From: Stentor coeruleus
Taxonomy: Eukaryota > Ciliophora > Heterotrichea > Heterotrichida > Stentoridae
Direction of reading: 5' to 3'
DNA length: 64,000 nt
Assembly: GCA_001970955.1 (NCBI GenBank)
Contig: MPUH01000109.1
Location: 41,444 to 105,443, forward strand
Made by a program: the position numbers and the translations under genes. Positions within the stretch are counted from its first letter, which is position 1; each line of letters opens with the position of its first letter. Below, piece after piece: positions 1 through 8,395 of this stretch. The notes below the pieces were generated by a model, which was not told the DNA's origin, searched no databases, and saw nothing but the letters and a program-made list of their open reading frames with translations.

Positions 1-917
1 GTGCACATCACAATAAATGTATCTCTTTGCCCAGTCTGATGCTCAGTAATAAAGGGTTGGCATAAAACTCCAATATCACTAAAAGCTGTATCCCCAAATG
101 CTCTAGATACAGATAAACAATAAGATTCATGAGTAGGTAATGATACCTTACCATTATCATCAATACTTGACTGTCTTATCAAACCGCCGTTTTTCTCTAA
201 TCTAGCCTTTTCCTCAGGATCATTGACATTATGATCAACAGTTAAAGGAATTGATAATAACCGTCCTTTGCAATTCCTCAGCAAAATTGCACGGGAGTCA
301 CCCAATTGTCCTATGAAAACTGAATCTTCATAGAAAAAAATTATCGTTGCAGTACATCCAGATATCTCACAATTATTATGAGACTTTTCACATTTATAGA
401 CTATTTCTTCTTGAGTTTTGATAAAGGCGTTGTATATGCAGTCAACTGGATTTTGAGAAAGAGCTGAATTGGATAAAAGGAAGTTTGGAAAGTTTTTTCT
501 TGCAAGGGCAGATATTAAATGACCATTAGGGCCATGACCATCAAAGACCCCAGCAAGCAAAAATGGAGGTTTAGAGTGAATAAAAAAGTTGTCTTGGTTA
601 AAATCGTTTTTCAGACCTTTTCGGCAAGTCACCCCAATTTTACTCCCAGAGAAATATTGATAAGAGTTAGCTCCTCTGTAGTTTATTATTTTTTCGGCAA
701 ATGGATCTTCGGAAATCAGAGGAAATGAACCTTCAGCTTCAAATTCATATTTTAAATACTCTTTGGATGGGAGACTTTGTAAGCTTTGTAAGATTACACC
801 CTCAAAATTTGGTTTTATTTCATTAGTTTTAGATGCGCATTCGGTTCTATGCTTGGCTACTTGAGATTTTATTATTCTTGTTAGTTCTTTTTTTGATTTG
901 CAAGAGCAATTCCCCAT
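1..917 (-). CDS. PP2C-family protein phosphatase, 3' end outside window
   Basis: The frame is open from an ATG at 917 to the left edge, so the C-terminus is missing (about 305 residues present). It starts MGNCSC, a good N-myristoylation plus palmitoylation signal, which suggests membrane anchoring. PP2C motifs are visible: the metal-site motif NQDNFF, then VFDGHG (about residue 124) and a canonical GDSRA (about 205), then SRAFGDTAFSDIG. It is a tandem paralogue of the gene at 2457-3536, with the same orientation and the same layout (SEDPFAEK, TCRKGLK, NQDNFF). The family dephosphorylates Ser/Thr using Mg/Mn. The block that would hold the ASDGxWD ligands lies beyond the edge, so catalytic competence cannot be fully judged. 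Family assignment is secure; the substrate is unknown. Confidence 0.9.
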   Translation of the reverse strand, partial: MGNCSCKSKKELTRIIKSQVAKHRTECASKTNEIKPNFEGVILQSLQSLPSKEYLKYEFEAEGSFPLISEDPFAEKIINYRGANSYQYFSGSKIGVTCRKGLKNDFNQDNFFIHSKPPFLLAGVFDGHGPNGHLISALARKNFPNFLLSNSALSQNPVDCIYNAFIKTQEEIVYKCEKSHNNCEISGCTATIIFFYEDSVFIGQLGDSRAILLRNCKGRLLSIPLTVDHNVNDPEEKARLEKNGGLIRQSSIDDNGKVSLPTHESYCLSVSRAFGDTAFSDIGVLCQPFITEHQTGQRDTFIVMC

Positions 918-2456
918 AATTATAATATTGGATAAGAATGGTTTTTGACTATTGTAAAATTGAATGGATTATTAAGTTTTTTATTAAGATTTATTTTTGA
1001 TTGATGATCGAAGTAAAGGGTTAGGTTTTATTATTGAATTTGATAATATGATTTTTGTGGTTTATACTTAGAAGAAAGTTTTTAGATAGATAGAAAGTGA
1101 ACTAGATATGTTTTGGGTTTTTAAGGATGAATTTATTAATAGAAGATAGTTTATAGAAAAGGTATCGGTGTGAGGTTATAATTTTTGGATATATGATTGT
1201 AAGCATCGGCCATTATGAATAGTGTTTACCATTGTTTTCTAGTCGAAAATATGATAAATATAAATATGTTAAATATGAATATAAGTTTATTTGCTTTTGA
1301 GATGGGGAGAAAGATAAGATAATACTAAACTATTAGACCCATATTATTTATATCATCACTAATCAAAGTTAAAAATTGAATAGAGGTCTGAAAAAGTATG
1401 TAAAATATAATTGAAGTTATACCTCATAATCAACTTTTATAGCTTTAAGCCAATTATTATTTACCATGCAGTGCTTTTTATTTCGAAAAGCATTCTTTGC
1501 TTAGCATCTCTAGTGATATTTTAATCACGCCTTAAGCCTATTCAGGCAAAATTGAATATCTTTTGCTTATATAGATTATTTTCTGGTTATAAAGCATGGA
1601 AATTTTATGGATGAGATAGATGCAAACAAAATTTCCTAAGCTTTATCACTAGTATAATTTAAGTTAAATATTAATCCTTTAGGAAGTGATGATTGTATTT
1701 TATAATAAAACGAATGATAAAAGTAGTCCAATTAAAAGCTTTGAGCTCAAAAATATAATAAATTAGCATCACTAGTGTAAAATTAGACCTATTAAGATAA
1801 AATCCGCCCAAGTTTTTACATTGAAGGTGAACTTTTAAAGCCTATATTATTTGCGTTGTTGAATTAAAGTTACCTGAGAACAAATAAAAATTTAATTAAT
1901 TAGGCTATCAGATTATAAAAAAGTACGATAGTTTATTCTTTTAGTCCTTGAAATATATAATATCTTGGGAGATTTAAGTAGTAATTACTATCTAAACACT
2001 TTTTATTCCTTTGTAGTATTATTAATAAAATAGTTAATTTGATTACCGGAGCATATGAATATTTTTTTCATAACACACAAATCTTAACCCCTGGTAATCT
2101 TAATTAAGTCTTTCTATATTGTAAAATTCAACTAACCTAAGCCCAAACTAATATTTTCTCTGTTAGTTCTTCATCATAATCACAACGATAATTGAAGTTT
2201 GAATGCAGGAGCAAATTCAAAAGGAAAAACTTAAAAGCGTTTTACTCCTTAAGTCTTACCAAGCAAATATTTTTTTTTCCCGTCTGAATTTCAACAAAAC
2301 TTTAAGCAAAGTCTTTTTTCGACCAGATTAATATAGCTTTAAATTCAAAATTTTTCAATTGTTACATATATATAAAAAAACCCTAAAAGTTAACTTCCAT
2401 ATTATGTCAGCAAAAATCGTTTTCTAACCAAATAAGCTTATATATTTATACTGTAC
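918..2456. other. Intergenic, 1.5 kb
   Basis: AT-rich spacer between two minus-strand PP2C genes. The left part (about 950-1320) is G/T-rich on the plus strand, the usual look of sequence upstream of a minus-strand gene here. Three short copies of an ATCACTAG-type motif occur near 1510, 1645 and 1765, one as the palindrome CACTAGTG. A 42-codon ATG-initiated plus-strand ORF at 2203-2331 (MQEQIQKEKL...) is open but unsupported. I see no convincing gene. Confidence 0.5.
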
Positions 2457-3536
2457 TTATATAGGTATAACTATTGCTGTAATATCTTCTACTAAATCAT
2501 TATATTCATCAATCCATCTACTCCAAGCTAGATTTGCTAATATATTTGTAAAGTTTTCTAAATTGTTTTCTTCAAGTATTTTCGATATTTCTGAGGTTTT
2601 AACAAGTTCCCAGGCTCCTTGGCTGCATAAAACTATTGAATATTCATCTCCTAAAAGTTTGAATTCACTGATAAATGGCTCAGAAATCACCCCAAAGTCC
2701 ATAAATTTGGTATCACCGAATGCCCGGGTTACATTAAGATTAAATTGCCTGTCTATATTTTCTGATTTTTCTTTGTCTGACCCAGTGCTTAGTAATGAAA
2801 AGCATGAAATATTTGAATGAGATTGGATTCTAGCTTTTTCACTGGGGTCTGCTAGATTATGATCATTTGTTAGGGGGATTGTTATAAGCTTTTCTTGAAG
2901 TCTTTTAGAAATATAGGCTCTACAGTTTCCGATGTTGGCTATGTAAAAAGAAGAGTTTTGGTAAATTATTACAGTGGCTGAACATCCCGAATACGAGCAG
3001 TCAACATTTGTTTTTAAGCATTTTTTCGTTATTTCTTCTTGGGTTTTTCTGAATACGTTCTGGAGAGATATTATAGGGTTTTGGCTCAAATCATTATCTT
3101 CCCAAATAAATCTATTGACAAACTTCCTAGCAAGTGAAGCAATCTTATGTCCGTTCTCTCCATGGCCATCAAAGATCCCCGCTATAAGCAAATTCTTTCT
3201 AGAAGCCAAAAAAAAATTATCTTGATTTAATCCATCCTTAAGCCCTTTTCTGCAAGTAATCCCAATGTTACTAAGGACAAAGTTTTTATTTGAGTTACGG
3301 CCATTGAAAGTTAAAGGCTTTTCAGCGAAAGGATCTTCTGATATAGAAGGAAAAAGACCCTCGACTTCAAAGTCGTTTCTTGTACACGAAAGTCCTTTGC
3401 CAGTTTCTGACTTTATAAACTTGAAATTTATGTTCTCATCTGGTGTAGCTGGGGTTTTCTCAAATTTCTTTTTTACTACAGCTGATTCTATCACAGTTCG
3501 TGCTTCTTTATTGATTTTAATAGTACAAGTTCCCAT
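2457..3536 (-). CDS. PP2C-like phosphatase, probably inactive or atypical
   Basis: 359 residues starting MGTC (possible N-myristoylation), with the stop-abutting start context TAAATG. The PP2C fold signature is clear: NQDNFF, IFDGHGENGH (about residue 120), TRAFGDTKFMDFG and a C-terminal VEDITAIVI. Three acidic positions that bind metal in canonical PP2Cs are changed: GDSR reads GNCR (about residue 200), and ASDGxWD reads CSQGAWE (about residue 303), so D becomes N, Q and E. From the family I know these correspond to the third-metal site of human PPM1A, with the SDG aspartate also serving the bimetal centre. A pseudophosphatase or a much altered enzyme is my inference. It is a tandem copy of the 1-917 gene, which keeps GDSR. 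Confidence 0.9.
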   Translation of the reverse strand: MGTCTIKINKEARTVIESAVVKKKFEKTPATPDENINFKFIKSETGKGLSCTRNDFEVEGLFPSISEDPFAEKPLTFNGRNSNKNFVLSNIGITCRKGLKDGLNQDNFFLASRKNLLIAGIFDGHGENGHKIASLARKFVNRFIWEDNDLSQNPIISLQNVFRKTQEEITKKCLKTNVDCSYSGCSATVIIYQNSSFYIANIGNCRAYISKRLQEKLITIPLTNDHNLADPSEKARIQSHSNISCFSLLSTGSDKEKSENIDRQFNLNVTRAFGDTKFMDFGVISEPFISEFKLLGDEYSIVLCSQGAWELVKTSEISKILEENNLENFTNILANLAWSRWIDEYNDLVEDITAIVIPI

Positions 3537-4323
3537 TTATAGCCTTTCAATTATAGCAAGTGAATTTTTTAATATTTTTTTCTATTAAGATATACTAGAA
3601 GGGATAAAAAAATTATACAAGTTTTGGAAATGCTGTAAAAATATGTGATGATATTATGTGAGGTATATATTGTAATTGAAAATATGGCATGTTCAATTTT
3701 AAATATATAAGATTAGTTTTTTCTAAAGAGTGTTTTTTGATATAAATTATATATTTGAGAATTTTAGGGTAATAAAATTAGATATGCTGAAAATCTAATA
3801 CAGAAACTGGAAATAAAAAAATGGGTAAAATTAAGATTATTTTACTTAAAGTTATCTTATAATTTAAATATTAAACAAATAAACTTTAGTATACTTATTT
3901 TTGAATATTTGGTATGCATATTACAAAATGGGTATTTCGCTATTTTGGGGAAAATAGATGATAATTTTGATAGAAAAACTAGCAGAAAAAAAAATTAGTA
4001 GACGCATTTGACTAATTAGAAATGTATATGTTCAAAAATGTAACAAGCCAATAATAGACATTATAGATGATGAAAATGAGTATCTTGGATACACAGAGCT
4101 AAAAATATTTCTTACATAATAGGAAAAATCATAAGTAAAAAAAAAAGAATCAAAGCTTTCTCAGGTTAAAGCCAAAGTTTTTCCATCTCATCCTTAAATC
4201 TGATTTAACAAATATCCCTGGGTCTGATCAGCATGATTTAATAACCCAAATACCAGTGCCAAATGACAAAATCGATATTAAGTCTTTCAAAACAATATAA
4301 TTTTTCCAAATAGAATAACATAA
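3537..4323. other. Intergenic with possible degenerate coding remnant
   Basis: The first part (3537-4000) is plain AT-rich sequence. From about 4030 to 4315 protein-like stretches appear on the plus strand in shifting frames, interrupted by stops: one reads IIDDENEYLGYTELK near 4062-4110, another LTNIPGSDQHDLITQIPVPN near 4205-4265. No combination of 15/16-nt GT..AG introns that I tried joins them. This may be a decayed gene or a decayed 5' part of the gene at 4324. Confidence 0.3.
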
Positions 4324-5130
4324 ATGAAAAATAAGGTAAGATACTATGAAGAAATTTCTTCTAGGCAATCAGTTAAGAAAAAACTGTAAGCTTTATAAAG
4401 GAATATATCAACAGTCTCAAATCAAAACCAAACTCTTCAAAATACCCTATCTAGTTTTAATAACACCACAGCTTTAATACCACTAAAAGACTTAGGAATT
4501 TCTCCTAAAACTAAACCTATAAGAGCAATTATAAGGTCTGAACTGTTTAAAAAGCCATCATCCACACTTGATGAACTAAAAGAAACCAATGCGAAAAAGA
4601 GACCTCCATGCAGACAAAGCGAGAATGTTTTTGATTTGGACGACACAGAAAAAAGTATTAAAAAAGTTATCAGAATAATCAGAAAACAAGCAAGACCCCC
4701 TTCTCGTCATAAAACTCCACCAAAAGCTCTTGGTTTAGATTTACCTCCTGAGAGTATTGAGTATTATTCTATGAATTCTACTCCAATAAAACAAGGTTTT
4801 TCTATGACCCAGCCACTGAATATGGGCTTACTTCAAGATAAACACACAAAAAATTCAGAAAAACTCAGAGCTGACTCTGTTAAAAACAAAAATATCAAAC
4901 ATCATAACGATATAAGTATAAATTCTAGAGCATGGTCAGCAAAGCAAAACACTAAAAATCCTCCAACAATAATCAGTAAACGTAAACCTGATATTAAACA
5001 CAATTCTCTTGAAGAACCTAGCATAACAAACAGTCCTCATAATGATACAAAAAGAATAAATAGTCGAGTTAAAAACAACTTGCCTATATTTACTAATCCT
5101 CATACTGAATTCTTAGACTCATTTGCATAG
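4324..5130 (+). CDS. Hypothetical protein, 263 aa, one 15-nt intron
   Basis: ATG at 4324 in the context TAAATG; an in-frame TAA precedes it directly. Reading stays open once the intron 4386-4400 is removed; that intron holds the only in-frame stop. The product is basic and polar, rich in K, S, N and P, with no membrane segment and no domain I recognise. Low-complexity Ser/Pro stretches suggest a mostly disordered protein. It may be a longer gene whose 5' part has decayed (see the preceding region). The function is unknown; the gene call rests on the long open frame and the intron repair. Confidence 0.7.
4386..4400 (+). other. 15-nt intron
   Basis: GTAAGCTTTATAAAG. Carries the in-frame TAA at 4396-4398; removal keeps the frame of the 4324 gene open. 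A at position 10. Confidence 0.8.
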
Positions 5131-5239
5131 TTATAATTAACATCTGTTAAAAAAAGTCATATATAAAGATATTGAATAAATTAATATACATTTTTAAACA
5201 ACCACATTGAAAAATGCATACCATTTTTTAGTGACGTAA

Positions 5240-6202
5240 ATGTTTTTTAGAAGGACCTTCACTTCTCTGATACTAGCTGAGCATAATAATGTGAAATTAA
5301 GCTCAATTGTGTATAATGCTATCAATGCTGCTGAGTATTTTAATGATGATATAACAGTTCTTGTTGCTGGTGACAAGTGTGGAACTGTGGCTCAGGAAGC
5401 TTCTCTTATACAGGGTGTGACAAATGTCATACATTTCGATAGTCCAGACTTGAAATATCAATTATCAGATTCTATGACTAAAGCTCTTATGCAAGTACAT
5501 AATGTTTATAAGTATAAAAGAATCATTGCAGCTTCTAGTAATTTCTCAAGAGATATTATTCCAAGATTAGGTGGGATGCTTGATGTACAACCTGTGACAG
5601 AAATCACAAAAATCATGAATGGAGATTGTTATAAACGTGCTTCTTATGCTGGTAATGCTATATCAACAGTGATTTTTGCCCAACAAAAAGTTAGACTACT
5701 TACTGTAAGAGCAACTTCTTTTGATAAAAATCCTGTAAAAAATATCCCAGCGCCTGTTGAAAGATATGATTCTGGGGATGTGAAATCTGTTATGAAATGG
5801 GTGAGTGAAGATATAGAAAAAGCTACTAGACCTGATCTTATGACTGCAAAAATTGTTGTTGCTGGAGGTAGGGGGCTTAAAAGTAAAGAAGGGTTTAAAA
5901 TTGCTGAAGAACTTGCTGATACTCTAAAAGGAGCTGTTGGAGCTTCAAGAGCAGCAGTTGATGCACATTTTTGCCATAATGAACTTCAGATAGGACAGAC
6001 TGGGAAAATTGTTGCCCCTAATTTGTATTTCGCCCTAGGGATTTCTGGGGCTGTTCAACATTTAGCTGGGATGAAGGATTCTAAGGTTATTGTTGCAGTA
6101 AATACTGACCCAGAAGCGCCTATATTTAATGTGGCTGATTATGGGTTGGTTTCTGATGCTTTTAAGGCTGTTCCTGAGATTATTTCTAAAATAAGGAAAT
6201 AA
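5240..6202 (+). CDS. ETFA: Electron transfer flavoprotein alpha subunit
   Basis: 320 residues, the usual length for ETF alpha. The short basic start (MFFRRTFTS) fits a mitochondrial presequence; the context is TAAATG. The N-terminal domain matches the ETF family (LAEHNN, NAINAA, VLVAGDKCG, RLGGMLDVQPV). The C-terminal FAD domain carries AKIVVAGGRGLKSKEGF, GASRAAVD, IGQTGKIVAPNLYFALGISG and a VIVAVNTDPEAPIFNVADYG ending. The protein pairs with ETF beta in the mitochondrial matrix and passes electrons from acyl-CoA dehydrogenases to ETF-ubiquinone oxidoreductase. The beta subunit is not in this window. Confidence 0.97.
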   Translation: MFFRRTFTSLILAEHNNVKLSSIVYNAINAAEYFNDDITVLVAGDKCGTVAQEASLIQGVTNVIHFDSPDLKYQLSDSMTKALMQVHNVYKYKRIIAASSNFSRDIIPRLGGMLDVQPVTEITKIMNGDCYKRASYAGNAISTVIFAQQKVRLLTVRATSFDKNPVKNIPAPVERYDSGDVKSVMKWVSEDIEKATRPDLMTAKIVVAGGRGLKSKEGFKIAEELADTLKGAVGASRAAVDAHFCHNELQIGQTGKIVAPNLYFALGISGAVQHLAGMKDSKVIVAVNTDPEAPIFNVADYGLVSDAFKAVPEIISKIRK

Positions 6203-6971
6203 GTTTATAGTGAATATGATTTTTTAATGGCAGATATGTATAAATGGGAGGTTTTTTTAGGATGTGAGGAAAAGTTAGGGATTATAAAAAGTTTATTGTG
6301 GGGTTTTGAGGGGAAATAAAAATTTATGGAGACTTTGGTTAGAATTAGTTGGAAATTATTATGGATGACTTTCTAGTTTTTATTTTAGAATATAGATAAA
6401 TAAAGCGAAAAGGTAGAAGGGTTTGCTTGGTTTATTTTTTTTGACTAATATATATAAGTCTAAGGTTCTAGTATGTGAATTCTGACTGAATACAATCTTA
6501 TGTGAGATATTTTTTTTTCTGATAAGATATATGCGTTTAAAATTATTTTTAATATAAACTTAATACACTTTTTATGGGATATATTTTTTATCGAATATAT
6601 GTTAGTCTGAAAATTATTTATTTATTTTTTGTACTCTAATTGGTATTTTTAATTCCTATTAAAGGAAATCTTCTTTCACAACCGGTAGGAATTTCTAATC
6701 TGAACTTTGTATTTATTCACAAATTATCACTTTGTAAGCTTAAAAATTGTTATCTGGCTTATCTATTTTAAACCAACTCTTGATTTTTATTCTAATTTAA
6801 AGCTAGTTTCAATACATATCCAACTTGATATAACAGNGCAAAACTTTTAAACTGAAAATAATTTTTATTCTAATTTAAAGCTAGTTTCAATACATATCCA
6901 ACTTGATATAACAGTAAATTTTTAATACTTTCAATTACTTAACAACAATATAAAAAGTTAAAAATATATAA
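6203..6971. other. Intergenic with an assembly-join repeat
   Basis: AT-rich spacer between two plus-strand genes. The left third is G/T-rich (3' flank of ETFA) and the right side is A/C-rich ahead of the next start. The only structure is the N-flanked repeat around 6837. Confidence 0.6.
6783..6914. repeat. 54-bp repeat flanking N at 6837 (assembly join)
   Basis: 6783-6836 and 6861-6914 are identical by eye. Between them lie one N (6837) and 23 unmatched bases. Most likely an unmerged contig overlap rather than a real tandem repeat. Confidence 0.85.
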
Positions 6972-7510
6972 ATGTCAACTAAGCTCACGACTAATATTTG
7001 GCCAACAAGATCCGGAAAAGCTGATTACAAAGAGCTTCACAAACTCCAAGATGTGACTAGATATAACACTTCAACTTATAATGTTTCCTTTTATAAGGAC
7101 TCACCAAATAGGCAAGGAACTCCTAAACCAATTGCAAGAAGAAATCAATCTACCAAANACAATCTATTTTATATAAATTCATATAAACAATTTTTATTAA
7201 AAAACCATAAAAGGACTCACCAAATAGGCAAGGAACTCCTAAACCAATTGCAAGAAGAAATCAATCTACCAAACCTCAGAAGTCTAGGTCACCAAAAAAG
7301 GTATACTTAGAAAATATTATCAAAGAAGCACCGTTTGTGGAGAAAATCTACCAGAACGCACTTAAGTTCAAGCCAAGAAATATAACTGCTCAATTCTCTA
7401 TAGTCCAACATCCATACAAAATAAACACAGCAGTGTATAATGATTTTCATATAAGAGAAACAAATTCAGGGTTTGCTAGAAACAGTTATGGAGGATTTTA
7501 TACTAAATAA
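6972..7510 (+). CDS. Small hypothetical protein interrupted by an assembly duplication
   Basis: ATG at 6972 (TAAATG context) opens a frame that runs to 7157 and then meets N at 7158 and a duplicated block. Joining 7157 to 7274 continues the same frame to TAA at 7508-7510, giving about 140 residues. The protein is basic in the middle and ends in an aromatic/Gly/Asn-rich tail (FARNSYGGFYTK). The N-terminus includes IWPTRSGKADYKEL. No membrane segment and no recognised domain. The break is almost certainly technical because collapsing the repeat restores one clean ORF. Confidence 0.7.
7095..7273. repeat. 63-bp repeat flanking N at 7158 (assembly join)
   Basis: 7095-7157 is repeated at 7211-7273. 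N lies at 7158, followed by 52 bases (7159-7210) with no match in the flanks. It breaks the 6972 gene; skipping 7158-7273 repairs it. Confidence 0.85.
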
Positions 7511-8395
7511 TATTGACTTATAAGATATAGATGTAAAAAAATATAATTAACTTATATGCTAAGAGATTGGGTTATAGTTAAATAAGAATTTCTGATGTTT
7601 TTACATAGATTTTTTGATACTTTTATTAAGATTATTGGAAAAAGGTAGTAAAGTATGTGATAGGAAATGTTTTGATATGTTGTGATGATTGTTATTTTAG
7701 GGTATTGGATTTGTGTACTGAAGTTTATTTAAGCATTTTTAGAGGCCATTTAGTAGATATATTTGACGAATTTTTATAACATTTGAATATAAGTTAGGGT
7801 ATTTTAGATAAGTCAACAGAATATAGAGATAATTATTATAGCATTATTGATATAATAAGTCAATGTATCTATAAGCTTAAACAGCACATTATCAGATTAA
7901 TTTCGGTTTGCATCACTTAAATTTTGATGAAAAAGTATTTATAAAACAAAAATATAATCAATTGAACATAAAAATAACAGGAGACTTAAAAATCTAATAG
8001 TAGTTTACTCATTATAAACTCTTAATTTATGCATATAGATTCTTTTAGTTATTTTCACCTTGTCCAGGGTGAAATACATTAATGAAATTTGAATAATATC
8101 GTGTTTAAGAATAAAAACTAGTACAACAACGATAATTTTATAAAATATTTACATCAAGAAACCATAATTATTATAATAAAATTTAGTATGGATCCTACAA
8201 ATTATTTAATAGTCTCAAGTATTTGGATTTTAATTCAACATAAACCATTACAAATTTCCTATACATATTTCTCTTCCTCATCATCCTTTTAACCATATCA
8301 AATACCTATAATAATTCTCCTATCCAACTAAAACTCTCCAAAACCTACACCAAAAAAAATTAACCCTAAATCATTATGGTACATAATAAATAACT
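7511..8395. other. Intergenic, 0.9 kb
   Basis: AT-rich spacer between plus-strand genes. The last 200 bases before 8396 are nearly G-free and A/C-rich, the promoter-side pattern of this region. A modest hairpin (7-bp stem, 8-base loop) lies at 8053-8074. No gene seen. Confidence 0.6.

Noticed and set aside
519-728. Plus-strand ORF of 69 codons
   Set aside because: Lies antisense inside the PP2C gene at 1-917, whose motifs are clear.
1490-1780. ATCACTAG motif copies as a tandem repeat array
   Set aside because: Only three dispersed, imperfect copies; too weak to call.
2563-3588. Plus-strand ORFs opposite the second PP2C gene
   Set aside because: Shadows of a conserved minus-strand gene.
8053-8074. 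Hairpin as a terminator or regulatory RNA
   Set aside because: A 7-bp stem with an 8-base loop in AT-rich DNA is expected by chance and sits far from both genes.
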